The notes below the pieces were generated by a model. The model saw only the letters and a program-made list of their open reading frames with translations, searched no databases and had not been told where the DNA came from. A program made the position numbers and the translations under genes. A stretch of DNA of 64,000 bases, from assembly GCF_006547045.1 (NCBI RefSeq), contig NZ_CP041242.1, positions 878,001 through 942,000 of the forward strand, read 5' to 3'. The first letter of the stretch is position 1; each line of letters begins with the position of its first letter. Shown piece by piece: positions 17,960 to 26,884 of the stretch. The DNA is from Lysobacter alkalisoli (GTDB taxonomy: Bacteria > Pseudomonadota > Gammaproteobacteria > Xanthomonadales > Xanthomonadaceae).

Positions 17960-18577
17960 ATGGAAACCAGCACTGTCGAAACGCCCGGCCTGCTCGCCGA
18001 AGCCCTCGCCACCTTCGATCGCCTGTTCCGGGAAGCGGCCGACGCCGGCGAGCCCGACCCCACCGCGATGACCGTCGCCACTGCCGGTCTCGACGGGCGG
18101 CCATCGGCGCGCATCGTGCTGCTGAAGGCGCACGACCCGCGCGGTTTCGTGTTCTACACCCATCTCGACGGTCGCAAGGGGCGTGAATTGCAGGCCAACC
18201 CGCAGGCCGCGCTGCTGTTCCACTGGCCGCGCGTGCGCGATGGCGTGCAGGTGCGGATCGAGGGCGCGGTGGAGATCGTCTCCGACGATGAGGCCGACGC
18301 CTACTTCGCGAGCCGCCCGCGTGGCAGCCAGCTCGGTGCCTGGGCCTCGAAGCAGTCCGAGACGCTGGAGTCGCGCGAGGCCTTCGACCAGCGCTACGCC
18401 CGCGCCGAACAGGAATTCGAAGGCCGCGACGTGTCGCGTCCGCCGCGCTGGACCGGTCTGCGGGTGCGGCCGCGATGCATCGAGTTCTGGTACGGCGCGC
18501 AATACCGCCTGCACGAGCGTCAGCTCTACGAATGCGACGCCGCCGGCGAATGGTCGAAGCGGATGCTGTATCCGTGA
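17960..18577 (+). CDS. pdxH: Pyridoxamine/pyridoxine 5'-phosphate oxidase
   Basis: A 205-residue FMN enzyme making pyridoxal 5'-phosphate, the cofactor also used by the window's PLP enzymes. Motifs: [19 protein letters not shown] (FMN), [17 protein letters not shown] (substrate), and the C-terminal [18 protein letters not shown] and MLYP end. The ATG at METSTVETP was chosen; another ATG 30 bases upstream would overlap the divergent kinase start. The stop overlaps the GTG of the next gene (GTGA). Confidence 0.95.
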   Translation: METSTVETPGLLAEALATFDRLFREAADAGEPDPTAMTVATAGLDGRPSARIVLLKAHDPRGFVFYTHLDGRKGRELQANPQAALLFHWPRVRDGVQVRIEGAVEIVSDDEADAYFASRPRGSQLGAWASKQSETLESREAFDQRYARAEQEFEGRDVSRPPRWTGLRVRPRCIEFWYGAQYRLHERQLYECDAAGEWSKRMLYP

Positions 18578-19371
18578 CCGGTCCGCGACGCATCGTCTGC
18601 CTGACCGAGGAGCCGACCGAGGTGCTGTACGCGCTCGGCGAACAGGACCGCATCGTCGGCATCAGCGGCTTCACCGTGCGCCCGCCCGCCGCGCGCAAGG
18701 AAAAGCCCAAGGTCAGCGCCTTCACCAGCGCGAAGATCGGCGAGATCCTCAAGCTGCAGCCGGACTTCGTGATCGGTTTTTCCGACATCCAGGCCGAGAT
18801 CGCCGGCGAGTTGATCCGCCACGGCGTCGAGGTCTGGATCAGCAACCATCGCAGTGTCGATGGCATCCTCGACTACATCCGCCGGCTCGGCGCGATGGTC
18901 GGCGCCGCCGATCGTGTCAACGCCTGGGCCGATGAGCTGCAGCGCGGGTTGCAGGCAATCGAGGCCGAAAGCGCGAAGCTGCCGCGCCGGCCGAAAGTCT
19001 ATTTCGAGGAATGGGACGAGCCGCCGATCACCGGCATCCGCTGGGTCGCCGAACTGGTGCGGATCGCCGGTGGCGACGACATCTTCCCCGAGCGCGCCGC
19101 CGAGTCGTTGGCGAAGGCAAGGATTCTTGAAGATCCCGATGAAGTGGTGCGGCGTGCGCCCGACATCATCCTCGGCTCGTGGTGCGGCAAGAAGTTCCGG
19201 CCGGAGAAGGTGGCCGCGCGGCCGGGCTGGGATGCGATCCCGGCGGTGCGCGACGGCGAACTGCACGAGATCAAGTCGCCGCTGATCCTGCAGCCGGGTC
19301 CGGCGGCATTGACCGATGGAGTGCGCGAGATCGCGGCGATCATCCGGCGATGGGCCGATAAAAACCAATAG
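18574..19371 (+). CDS. BtuF-like substrate-binding-domain protein without signal peptide
   Basis: A 265-residue protein with the periplasmic binding fold of the cobalamin/siderophore group: [29 protein letters not shown], then [19 protein letters not shown] and [17 protein letters not shown]. The probable GTG start overlaps the pdxH stop by 4 bases, so no leader peptide is possible and the protein should stay in the cytosol. No ABC permease or ATPase gene is nearby. Translational coupling to pdxH is inferred from the overlap; ligand unknown. An ATG 24 bases upstream (18550) is an alternative. Confidence 0.8.
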   Translation: MTGPRRIVCLTEEPTEVLYALGEQDRIVGISGFTVRPPAARKEKPKVSAFTSAKIGEILKLQPDFVIGFSDIQAEIAGELIRHGVEVWISNHRSVDGILDYIRRLGAMVGAADRVNAWADELQRGLQAIEAESAKLPRRPKVYFEEWDEPPITGIRWVAELVRIAGGDDIFPERAAESLAKARILEDPDEVVRRAPDIILGSWCGKKFRPEKVAARPGWDAIPAVRDGELHEIKSPLILQPGPAALTDGVREIAAIIRRWADKNQ

Positions 19372-19421
19372 GGGCGCCACCCGCAGGAGCGTCCTCGGGC
19401 GCGACCCTCCGGCGGCGCCCG

Positions 19422-19913
19422 TCAGTCGGGAAAAATGTCCCGGTTGAACTGCAACCGTATCGGCGCCTTGCCTTCCGGCTCGACGCTGATGTCGAACCGC
19501 AGCGTATCAGGTGGCGTGACCCGCACGCTGCCGGCGTGGTCGATCAGATCGCCGCTGCGCACTTCCTCCAGCACGAGCCGTTGGCGGACGCCGCGCAGAT
19601 CCGACACCTCGGCGCGGACCACGGCCGGCAGCGATGCCTCATCCGATTCAGGCCCCTGCCGCACGCCGACCAGCACCAGCACACGCCCACGGTTGCGTTC
19701 GACGCCATACTGCCGCGCGACCGCTTCGTTGAGGCGTGCCGTCGACACCACGCTGGCACGCACGGTGACATCGCCGGCCGTGGCCACCGCTTCCTCCATC
19801 ATCGCGGCGCCGTCGCGCCTGCCTTCCGATGGCGTGGACGGCGAACGGCCGCAGCCGGCCACAAGGGCGAATGCGGCAAGCGCGGCGGCAGCCAGGCAGC
19901 GCGTCACGCTCAA
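19422..19913 (-). CDS. DUF4426 lipoprotein
   Basis: A 163-residue lipoprotein with lipobox LVAGC (Cys about residue 21), followed by a domain like DUF4426, recognised by YGVERNRGRVLVLVGV and the terminal RLQFNRDIFPD. The function of the family is unknown. The ATG overlaps the proC stop by 4 bases (ATGA), so it is the last gene of yggS-proC-DUF4426, an order common in this family of bacteria. Confidence 0.82.
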   Translation of the reverse strand: MSVTRCLAAAALAAFALVAGCGRSPSTPSEGRRDGAAMMEEAVATAGDVTVRASVVSTARLNEAVARQYGVERNRGRVLVLVGVRQGPESDEASLPAVVRAEVSDLRGVRQRLVLEEVRSGDLIDHAGSVRVTPPDTLRFDISVEPEGKAPIRLQFNRDIFPD

Positions 19914-20752
19914 TCGTTGGCCTTCGACAGTTCGCGTCCGCGTACGGTGGCGGCGGTGATCGCACAGCCGACCAGTTCGCGGAAACCGCCAGCCTCGAAG
20001 GTCTCGATCGCGGCCTGGGTGGTGCCGCCGGGCGAGGTCACCCGCTTTCGCAGCACCTCGGCGGTTTCACCCGACTCGACCAGCATGCGTGCCGCGCCGA
20101 GGATGGTCTGCGCGGCCAGCTTGCGTGCGGTGTCGGCGGGCAGGCCCTGCGCCTCGCCCGCGGCCTGCATCGCCTCGGCGAGCAGGAACACGTAGGCCGG
20201 GCCGCTGCCGGATTCGGCGGTGACCGCGTCCATCAACGTCTCATCGTCGATCCAGACCGTCTCGCCCGCGCTGGACAGGATGTGTCCAGCCTGCGCGCGC
20301 TGCTGCGCGTCGACATGCGCGTTCGCGAACAGCCCGGTGATGCCGGCGCCGAGCAGGGCCGGGGTGTTGGGCATGGTGCGAACCACGGCCAGGCCGCCGT
20401 CCAGCCATCGGTCGAGCTGGTCCGAGGTGATGCCGGCCGCGATCGAGACCACCAGCGGTCGTGACGACTGCGCAGTTCCGGCGAGCTCGGCGCAGACCGC
20501 GCGCATCACCTGTGGCTTGACCGCGAACACCCACGTCCCGGCGCCGTCGACCGCTTCCGCCGCGCCGGCGAAGGTCGCCACACCATAGTCATCGTGCAGC
20601 GCGGAACGCAGCGCCTCGACCGGCTCGGCAACCCGGATCGACGCCGCGGCCATGCCGTGTGCTACCAGCCCCGCGATCAGGCTGCGCGCCATGTTGCCGC
20701 CGCCGATGAAGGCGATGGACGGGGGGCTGGGAACTTGGGATTGGGGAGTCAT
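19910..20752 (-). CDS. proC: Pyrroline-5-carboxylate reductase
   Basis: About 280 residues. Catalyses the last step of proline synthesis with NAD(P)H. N-terminal Rossmann motif IAFIGGGNMARSLI, then VKPQVM and RTMPNTPALLGAGITGL, and the substrate-binding helix AESGSGPAYVFLLAEAM with SPGGTTQAAIE at the C-terminus. The start was put at the ATG giving MTPQSQ; another ATG three codons earlier is equally possible since neither has a clear ribosome site. Confidence 0.94.
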   Translation of the reverse strand: MTPQSQVPSPPSIAFIGGGNMARSLIAGLVAHGMAAASIRVAEPVEALRSALHDDYGVATFAGAAEAVDGAGTWVFAVKPQVMRAVCAELAGTAQSSRPLVVSIAAGITSDQLDRWLDGGLAVVRTMPNTPALLGAGITGLFANAHVDAQQRAQAGHILSSAGETVWIDDETLMDAVTAESGSGPAYVFLLAEAMQAAGEAQGLPADTARKLAAQTILGAARMLVESGETAEVLRKRVTSPGGTTQAAIETFEAGGFRELVGCAITAATVRGRELSKAND

Positions 20753-20834
20753 GGAAGTCATGCGAGCAGGTGCTGATGCCGGGGAGGCGAGGATAGCAAG
20801 GCGCTGCAATGCGGCCTGTGTCTTTCCCCGGCCG

Positions 20835-21551
20835 CTAACCTCTGGCCCCGAACAGCGCGGTGCCGATCCGCACCATGCTCGCCCCCTCGGCGATCGCCAG
20901 CGGGTAATCGTCGCTCATGCCCATCGACAGCGTGTCGATGTGCGGATGGTCGGCCCTGAGTGTTTCGAAGCATTCGCGCATCGCAGCGAAGGCGCGCCGT
21001 CGCACCGATTCGTCCTCCGCAGGCGCGGGGATCGCCATCAGCCCGCGCAGGCGCAGATTGGCATGGGCGGCGATGGCTCGGGCCAGCGCGGGCACCTCGT
21101 CAGGCCGGCAGCCATGCTTGCTCGCCTCGTCATCGATGTTGACCTGGATCAGCAGGTTCAGTGGCGGCCGATTGTCCGGGCGATGACGGGCGAGGGCGGT
21201 GACGAGTTTCGGGCGGTCCACGGTCTGCACCCAGTCGAACAGGGTCGCGGCCTCGCGCGCCTTGTTCGATTGCAGGTGGCCGATCAGGTGCCATTCGATC
21301 GTCGGGACGTCGCGCATGACGGCAAGCCCGGCCTGCTTGGCGGCCGTTTCCTGGACGTAGTTCTCGCCGAAGGCCGGCACTTCGCCCGGACGCAGGTCAC
21401 AGAATGCAGCGGCCAGCGCGGCCACTGCGTCCGCCGGTCGGGTCTTGCCGACAGCGAGCAGGCGCGGCGCTGGCCGTCCGCTGGAATGCGCTGCGTTATC
21501 AATATGTTGCAGGGTGTCGCGCAAGTTGGCGTGGAGGGAAGCTGCATCCAC
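20835..21551 (-). CDS. yggS: YggS-family PLP homeostasis protein
   Basis: A 238-residue PLP-binding barrel with no known catalytic activity that buffers pyridoxal phosphate and affects amino-acid pools. The PLP lysine lies in LLAVGKTRPAD, with WHLIGHLQSNK, LIQVNIDDEASKHG and the terminal MGMSDDYPLAIAEGASMVRIGTALFG. It is upstream of proC on the same strand and divergent from pilT, the usual arrangement in pseudomonads and xanthomonads. Confidence 0.94.
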   Translation of the reverse strand: MDAASLHANLRDTLQHIDNAAHSSGRPAPRLLAVGKTRPADAVAALAAAFCDLRPGEVPAFGENYVQETAAKQAGLAVMRDVPTIEWHLIGHLQSNKAREAATLFDWVQTVDRPKLVTALARHRPDNRPPLNLLIQVNIDDEASKHGCRPDEVPALARAIAAHANLRLRGLMAIPAPAEDESVRRRAFAAMRECFETLRADHPHIDTLSMGMSDDYPLAIAEGASMVRIGTALFGARG

Positions 21552-21652
21552 GGACGGAATCCTGTCTGGGTCGTTTCGGTATCGCGGCGGGCCGCTTTGC
21601 GACCGGTTCCGCAGTTGTCGGAAACGCTGGCTTCACGTTCCCGATACGGGGC

Positions 21653-21658
21653 TATACT
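21653..21658 (+). promoter_or_regulatory. Candidate -10 element for pilT
   Basis: TATACT preceded by GGC lies about 90 bases upstream of the pilT ATG, in the 190-base divergent gap with yggS. A TTCACG hexamer 15 bases before it is a poor -35 at short spacing. Predicted by eye only. Confidence 0.35.
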
Positions 21659-21742
21659 GCCCCACGGGGTTAGTATCGTTCCATTCGACGGCGCCTGCCG
21701 GGCTCTTTTCGGGCCATTCTTTTTCAGTGTTGGGGAGCACGC

Positions 21743-22780
21743 ATGGATATCGCCGAACTACTGGCGTTCTCGGTCAAGAACAAGGCCTCGGACCTGCATC
21801 TGTCGGCCGGCCTGCCGCCGATGATCCGCGTCGATGGCGACGTGCGCCGCATCAACATCCCGGCGCTCGACCACAAGCAGGTCCACGCGCTGGTCTACGA
21901 CATCATGTCGGACAAGCAGCGCCGCGACTACGAGGAATTCCTCGAGGTCGACTTCTCGTTCGAGATCCCCGGCCTGGCGCGCTTCCGCGTCAACGCGTTC
22001 AACCAGAACCGCGGCGCCGGTGCGGTGTTCCGTACCATTCCCTCCGAGGTGCTGACCCTGGAGGACTTGGGGACTCCACGCATCTTCAAGGACCTGATCG
22101 ACCAGCCGCAGGGCCTGATCCTGGTCACCGGCCCGACCGGTTCGGGCAAGTCCACCACGCTGGCGGCGATGCTCGACCACGTCAACAAGAACGAGTACGC
22201 ACACATCCTCTCGGTCGAGGACCCGATCGAATTCGTCCATACCTCGCAGAAGTGCCTGATCAACCAGCGCGAGGTGCATCGCGACACCCACGGCTTCAAC
22301 GAGGCGCTGCGCTCGGCATTGCGCGAGGACCCGGACTACATCCTGGTCGGCGAGCTGCGCGACCTTGAAACCATCCGCCTGGCGCTGACCGCCGCGGAAA
22401 CCGGCCACCTGGTGTTCGGCACCCTGCACACCAGCTCGGCAGCCAAGACCGTCGACCGCATCATCGACGTGTTCCCGGCCGGCGAGAAGCCGATGGTCCG
22501 CTCGATGCTGTCGGAATCGCTGCGCGCGGTGATCTCGCAGGCGCTGCTGAAGAAGGTCGGCGGCGGCCGTACCGCGGCGTGGGAGATCATGGTCGGCATC
22601 CCGGCGATCCGCAACCTGATCCGCGAGGACAAGGTCGCGCAGATGTATTCGGCGATCCAGACCGGCCAGCAGCACGGCATGATGACCCTCGACCAGCACC
22701 TGCAGGACCTGGTCAAGCGCGGCCTGGTGGCCCGCCAGCAGGCCCGCCAGTACGCCAAGGACAAGCGGCTGTTCGATTGA
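21743..22780 (+). CDS. pilT: Type IV pilus retraction ATPase PilT
   Basis: A 345-residue hexameric ATPase that powers pilus depolymerisation and twitching motility. Seen: N-terminal PAS-like part (KNKASDLHLSAGLPPMIRVDG), Walker A GPTGSGKSTTLAAM near residues 131-144, the Asp box IEFVHTSQ, Walker B ILVGELRDLETIRLAL, and the His box TGHLVFGTLHTSSA. The C-terminal AIRNLIREDKVAQMYSAIQ is the AIRNLIRE retraction signature. GGGGAGC precedes the ATG. A hairpin follows the stop and pilU comes next. Confidence 0.98.
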   Translation: MDIAELLAFSVKNKASDLHLSAGLPPMIRVDGDVRRINIPALDHKQVHALVYDIMSDKQRRDYEEFLEVDFSFEIPGLARFRVNAFNQNRGAGAVFRTIPSEVLTLEDLGTPRIFKDLIDQPQGLILVTGPTGSGKSTTLAAMLDHVNKNEYAHILSVEDPIEFVHTSQKCLINQREVHRDTHGFNEALRSALREDPDYILVGELRDLETIRLALTAAETGHLVFGTLHTSSAAKTVDRIIDVFPAGEKPMVRSMLSESLRAVISQALLKKVGGGRTAAWEIMVGIPAIRNLIREDKVAQMYSAIQTGQQHGMMTLDQHLQDLVKRGLVARQQARQYAKDKRLFD

Positions 22781-22793
22781 TCCGCGTTCCATG

Positions 22794-22816
22794 CCCCCGT
22801 ACCGCGGGGGTGTTTC
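22794..22816 (+). terminator. Intrinsic terminator after pilT
   Basis: CCCCCG, a five-base loop and CGGGGG form a 6-bp stem 14 bases after the pilT stop, followed by TGTTTC. The T run is weak, so readthrough into pilU is plausible. Confidence 0.55.
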
Positions 22817-22860
22817 ACAGGGCGGGGCGGAAGGGGAGTTCCGTCGTCGCCGGGAAAGAT

Positions 22861-22905
22861 CCCGCACTTGATGGGCCCGCACTTGATGGACCCGTACTTG
22901 ATGGA
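22861..22905 (+). repeat. Three tandem 15-bp repeats upstream of pilU
   Basis: Units CCCGCACTTGATGGG, CCCGCACTTGATGGA and CCCGTACTTGATGGA follow one another without gap. They end 27 bases before the pilU ATG, so they lie in its leader or promoter region. Confidence 0.9.
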
Positions 22906-22932
22906 AACCAGGGCCTCATGGAGGCACACGCA

Positions 22933-24063
22933 ATGAGCACGATCGACTTCACCTCCTTCCTCAAACTGATGGCGCACCAGAAGGCGTCGGACCTGTTCAT
23001 CACCGCCGGCATGCCGCCGTCGATGAAGGTGCACGGCAAGATCTCGCCGATCACCCAGAACGCACTGACCTCGCAGCAGAGCCGCGACCTCGTGCTCAAC
23101 GTGATGAACCCGCAGCAGCGCGAGGAGTTCGAGAAGACCCACGAATGCAACTTCGCGATCGGCGTGGCCGGTGTCGGCCGCTTCCGCGTCAGTTGCTTCT
23201 ACCAGCGCAACCAGGTCGGCATGGTGCTGCGCCGGATCGAGACCAAGATCCCGACCGTCGAGGAGCTGAGCCTGCCGCCGATCATCAAGACGCTGGCGAT
23301 GACCAAGCGCGGCATCATCATCTTCGTCGGTGCCACCGGTACCGGTAAGTCGACCTCGCTGGCGGCGATGATCGGCTACCGCAACCAGAATTCGACCGGC
23401 CACATCATCACCATCGAGGACCCGATCGAGTTCGTGCACAAGCACGAGGGCTGCATCATCACCCAGCGCGAGGTCGGCATCGACACCGACAGCTGGGAGA
23501 ACGCGCTCAAGAACACCCTGCGCCAGGCCCCGGACGTGATCATGATCGGCGAGGTGCGTACCCGCGAGGGCATGGACCACGCCATCGCCTTCGCCGAAAC
23601 CGGCCACCTGGTGCTGTGCACTCTGCACGCCAACAACGCCAACCAGGCGATGGACCGCATCATCAACTTCTTCCCGGAAGACCGCCGCGGCCAGTTGCTG
23701 ATGGACCTGTCGCTGAACCTCAAGGGCGTGGTCGCCCAGCAGCTGGTACCGACCCCCGACGGCAAGGCCCGCCGCGTCGCGATGGAAATCCTGCTCGGCA
23801 CCCCGCTGGTCCAGGACTACATCCGCGACGGCGAGATCCACAAGCTGAAGGAAGTGATGAAGGAATCCGTGCAGCTGGGCATGAAGACCTTCGACCAGAG
23901 CCTGTTCGAGCTCTACCAGGCCGGCGAGATCAGCTACGAAGACGCCCTGCGCTACGCCGACTCCCAGAACGAAGTCCGCCTGCGCATCAAACTCGCCCAG
24001 GGCGGCGACGCGCAGACACTGGCGCAGGGGTTGGATGGGGTGGAAGTCGCCGAGGTGCGGTAG
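22933..24063 (+). CDS. pilU: PilT-dependent retraction ATPase PilU
   Basis: A 376-residue paralogue of PilT starting MSTIDFTSFLKLMAHQKASD, supporting retraction under load. Walker A is GATGTGKSTSLAAM, Walker B MIGEVRTREGMDH, and the His box TGHLVLCTLHANNANQ. It lacks the AIRNLIRE tail typical of PilT, as is usual for PilU. The ATG with GGAGG about 9 bases upstream fits the family start; an ATG five codons earlier is less likely. The frame remains open far upstream into pilT but with no family similarity. Confidence 0.96.
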   Translation: MSTIDFTSFLKLMAHQKASDLFITAGMPPSMKVHGKISPITQNALTSQQSRDLVLNVMNPQQREEFEKTHECNFAIGVAGVGRFRVSCFYQRNQVGMVLRRIETKIPTVEELSLPPIIKTLAMTKRGIIIFVGATGTGKSTSLAAMIGYRNQNSTGHIITIEDPIEFVHKHEGCIITQREVGIDTDSWENALKNTLRQAPDVIMIGEVRTREGMDHAIAFAETGHLVLCTLHANNANQAMDRIINFFPEDRRGQLLMDLSLNLKGVVAQQLVPTPDGKARRVAMEILLGTPLVQDYIRDGEIHKLKEVMKESVQLGMKTFDQSLFELYQAGEISYEDALRYADSQNEVRLRIKLAQGGDAQTLAQGLDGVEVAEVR

Positions 24064-24252
24064 TCGGCCCTGCAGAATCCACCGAAGTCCGGCAGCGCAA
24101 GGGTTCGGGATAGCCAGCTTTGGCTGATTTCCCTTGGTTTTGCTATTGCTGGATTCATTTTTCGGGGAGTTTGAACCTGCATGACTCCGCATTTCTTCTG
24201 CGCCCGTTTGGACGAACATGCTGCATCACCGGCCCTGTAGCATGCCCACCTG

Positions 24253-24276
24253 GCGCTGCGCGTCTACGCACAGCGC
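24253..24276 (+). repeat. Hairpin just upstream of the traX-like gene
   Basis: GCGCTGCGCG and CGCACAGCGC pair (9 of 10) around TCTA. It ends 15 bases before the ATG and could hide or expose the ribosome site GGAAG. In the rest of the 228-base gap after pilU I see nothing else that I can support. Confidence 0.45.
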
Positions 24277-24291
24277 GACAGGAAGCACTGA

Positions 24292-24990
24292 ATGAAGCCA
24301 CTGAACGTGCCGAACGGCACCGTTGAGGCATTGAAGTGGATCGCCCTGCTTTTCATGACCGGCGATCACGTCAACAAGTACCTGTTCATTGGCAAGTTGC
24401 CGGTCCTGTTCGAGTGTGGCCGTCTTGCGCTGCCGATTTTCGCCTTCGTCCTGGCCTACAACCTGGCCAGGCCCGGTGCCTTGGAGCGCGGTACATACCA
24501 GCGCACGATGAAGCACCTCGCCGTGTTCGGCGCCGTGGCTTCGGTGCCGTTCATGGCTTTGGGCGGCCTGCTTGCCGGCTGGTTCCCACTCAATGTGATG
24601 TTCACACTGCTGACCATTACCGCCTGCGCCTGGCTGGTGGAGAAGGGCGGGGCGACCTACCTGTTCTTCGCCGTGGTGGTGTTCCTGGTTGGCGGCCTGT
24701 TCGTCGAGTTCTGGTGGCCCGCGGTGGCCTTCGGTCTGGCGGTGTGGTCGTACTGCAAGCGGCCGTCCTGGGCGGCGGCGATCGTCGCGCTGCTGGCCTG
24801 CGCCTCGTTGTGGCTCGTCAACGGCAACTGGTGGGCGCTGGCTGCGCTGCCGCTGCTGCTGGTCGCGACGCGCGTCGGCCTGCCCATGCCGCGCCTGCGC
24901 TGGGCCTTCTACGCGTATTACCCGTTGCATCTGGCCGCGCTGTGGTTGATCCGCATCCCCATGGGCAAGGTCGGCTATGTGTTCTTCTGA
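24292..24990 (+). CDS. TraX-family integral membrane protein
   Basis: A 232-residue protein with about eight hydrophobic segments. The N-terminus GTVEALKWIALLFMTGDHVNKYLF and the end FYAYYPLHLAALWLIRIP match the TraX family (pfam05857), named for the F-pilin acetylase but common as chromosomal acyltransferase-like proteins. The D and H in TGDHVNK are conserved in the family and probably catalytic. No conjugation genes are nearby. GGAAG lies 7 bases before the ATG. A chromosomal acetylation role is inferred, target unknown. Confidence 0.82.
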   Translation: MKPLNVPNGTVEALKWIALLFMTGDHVNKYLFIGKLPVLFECGRLALPIFAFVLAYNLARPGALERGTYQRTMKHLAVFGAVASVPFMALGGLLAGWFPLNVMFTLLTITACAWLVEKGGATYLFFAVVVFLVGGLFVEFWWPAVAFGLAVWSYCKRPSWAAAIVALLACASLWLVNGNWWALAALPLLLVATRVGLPMPRLRWAFYAYYPLHLAALWLIRIPMGKVGYVFF

Positions 24991-25175
24991 TAATGGCTGC
25001 CTGAAACCCGGGTGTTCGCGCGGTCGATCAGGTGAGTGCCGCGAGGTTGCGATCCCAGGCCAGGTTGGCCAGACTTTACCGGCAGCCGCCATGTGCGGCT
25101 GTTTCTTTGCGTCGTCTATCAGTGCTCCGGCCTTTTCGGCGTATTCCCACTCTCTCCCAAGATATGGAGGCTTCC

Positions 25176-25658
25176 ATGGAGATCGCCGACAACTGCGTCG
25201 CATCCTTCCACTACACCCTGACCGGCGATGATGGTCAGGTCATCGACACGTCCAACGGGCGTGACCCGCTGAGCTACCTGCACGGCGCCGGCAACATCGT
25301 CGCCGGGCTGGAGAAGGCGCTGGCCGGCAAGCAGGCCGGCGACAAGCTCAAGGTCGATGTCGCCCCTGAAGAGGGCTATGGCGTGCGCCACGACGGCCTG
25401 ATCCAGCAGGTCCCGCGCGAGGCCTTCCAGGGCATCGACAACGTGCAGCCGGGCATGCAGTTCCAGGCCCAGACCGGCAATGGTCCGCTGCTGGTCACGG
25501 TGACCGAGGTCGGCGACGCCACCATCACCGTCGACGGCAACCATCCGCTGGCTGGCAAGGCCCTGCATTTCGACGTCGAGGTCACCGACGTGCGTGAAGC
25601 CACCGCCGAGGAGCAGCAGCATGGCCACGTGCATGGCGCCGGCGGCGAACACGCGTAA
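25176..25658 (+). CDS. SlyD-like FKBP-type peptidyl-prolyl isomerase
   Basis: A 160-residue cytosolic folding helper. FKBP part with an IF-chaperone insert: FHYTLTGDDGQVIDTSNGRDPLSYLHGAGNIVAGLEKAL, then APEEGYGVRHDGLIQQVPREAF, and the C-terminal VTDVREATAEEQ. The tail has HGHVHGAGGEHA, a shortened version of the metal-binding tail of E. coli SlyD. GGAGG is 6 bases before the ATG. A hairpin follows the stop. Confidence 0.92.
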   Translation: MEIADNCVASFHYTLTGDDGQVIDTSNGRDPLSYLHGAGNIVAGLEKALAGKQAGDKLKVDVAPEEGYGVRHDGLIQQVPREAFQGIDNVQPGMQFQAQTGNGPLLVTVTEVGDATITVDGNHPLAGKALHFDVEVTDVREATAEEQQHGHVHGAGGEHA

Positions 25659-25668
25659 TCCGTGGAAA

Positions 25669-25697
25669 CCCGGGTGCGGCGTCCCGCCGTCCCCGGG
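25669..25697 (+). terminator. GC hairpin after the FKBP gene
   Basis: CCCGGG-T-GCGGCG and CGCCG-TC-CCCGGG form an imperfect long stem 11 bases after the stop. There is no T run. Its outer bases resemble one arm of the GTAGCCCGGG repeat family, so it could be a decayed copy. Confidence 0.4.
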
Positions 25698-25789
25698 CCT
25701 CGGGTGCCGGGCATGGCCCGCGCGCCGGTCCGGGTCGGCGGGGTACCGCAGCGGGGAAGCGATGATGTTTCCGGGCTAGAATGGTTGCC

Positions 25790-26362
25790 ATGTCGGCCAC
25801 TCCTACGCCCACGCCACTCGCGAATCAGCTGCTGATCGCCCTGCCTTCACTGGCGGATACCAACTTCTCGCGCAGCGTCGCGCTGATCTGCCAGCACGAT
25901 GACGACGGCGCGATGGGGATCGTGGTCAACCGCCCCTCCGAGTACACGCTGGGCGAGGTGCTCGGCCAGATGGGCGTGGACGGCGGCAGCGACTCGCTGC
26001 GGTCCCAGATCGTCCTGGCCGGCGGCCCGGTGCATCCGGAGCGCGGCTTCGTCCTGCATGACGGCGGGATGGTCTGGGATTCGACGATGCAGATCGCCGA
26101 CGGCCTGTATCTCACCACCTCGCGCGACATCCTCGAAGCCATGGCCCTCGACGAAGGCCCCGAACAGGCGATCGTCGCCCTGGGCTGTGCCGGTTGGGGT
26201 TCCGGGCAGCTGGAGCGCGAGCTGGCCGACAACGACTGGCTCACGGCGCCGTCCGACGCCGAACTGCTGTTCTCGACCCCGCTGGATTCGCGCTGGCAGG
26301 CCGCGGCCGGACGCATCGGCGTCGACTTCGCCCACCTGGCCGACTACGCCGGCCACGCATGA
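25790..26362 (+). CDS. yqgE: YqgE/AlgH family protein (UPF0301)
   Basis: A 190-residue soluble protein with the family motifs [49 protein letters not shown] and [13 protein letters not shown]. Biochemical role unknown; some relatives affect alginate regulation, which cannot be assumed here. It precedes ruvX and pyrB, the conserved order. An ATG three codons upstream exists; TAGAAT at 25777-25782 is a possible -10, which would give an almost leaderless transcript. Confidence 0.92.
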   Translation: MSATPTPTPLANQLLIALPSLADTNFSRSVALICQHDDDGAMGIVVNRPSEYTLGEVLGQMGVDGGSDSLRSQIVLAGGPVHPERGFVLHDGGMVWDSTMQIADGLYLTTSRDILEAMALDEGPEQAIVALGCAGWGSGQLERELADNDWLTAPSDAELLFSTPLDSRWQAAAGRIGVDFAHLADYAGHA

Positions 26363-26387
26363 GGGGTGTGCCGATGAGAGACCGGGC

Positions 26388-26867
26388 ATGAAGCGCGACG
26401 GCACCGTGCTCGGATTCGATGTCGGCGCCCGCCGCATCGGCGTCGCCGTCGGCAGCGGGTTCGGCCACGGCGCGCGCCCGCTGGCGGTGGTCGACGTGCA
26501 CGGCCACGGCCCGGACTGGACCGCGATCGACCGCCTGCGCAAGGAGTGGTTGCCCACCGGTTTCGTGGTCGGCGACCCGATGACCCTCGACGGCGGCGAT
26601 CAGCCCAACCGCAAGCGTGCCCATGCCTTTGCCCGCGAGCTGCACGCGCGCTACCGGCTGCCGGTGGTGCTGGTCGACGAGCGCGCCAGTTCGATCGAGG
26701 CCGCGCAGCGTTTCGCCGGTGCCCGCGCCGAAGGCCGCAGGAAGCGTCGCGACGCCGAGGTGCTCGACGCGATGGCCGCCGCGGTGATCGTCGAGCGTTG
26801 GCTGGCCGCACCCGACGATGTCATCGAGATCACCCCGGTACCGCATTCTCCCGACGCTTCCCACTGA
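26388..26867 (+). CDS. ruvX: RuvX/YqgF-family RNase H-like nuclease
   Basis: A 159-residue RNase H-fold protein thought to resolve Holliday junctions or process pre-16S rRNA. Metal-site residues are seen in LGFDVGARRIGVAVG, VVGDPMTLDG, LVDERASSIEAA and the terminal RRDAEVLDAMAAAVI. It begins 25 bases after yqgE and is followed 17 bases later by pyrB, so the three probably form one transcript. Confidence 0.94.
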   Translation: MKRDGTVLGFDVGARRIGVAVGSGFGHGARPLAVVDVHGHGPDWTAIDRLRKEWLPTGFVVGDPMTLDGGDQPNRKRAHAFARELHARYRLPVVLVDERASSIEAAQRFAGARAEGRRKRRDAEVLDAMAAAVIVERWLAAPDDVIEITPVPHSPDASH

Positions 26868-26884
26868 GCCTCCGCTTCCGCCTC

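Noticed and set aside
22579-22932. N-terminal extension of pilU reaching back into pilT
   Set aside because: Codons before MSTIDF have no pilU similarity, overlap pilT, and encode the 15-bp tandem repeat; open only because of GC bias.
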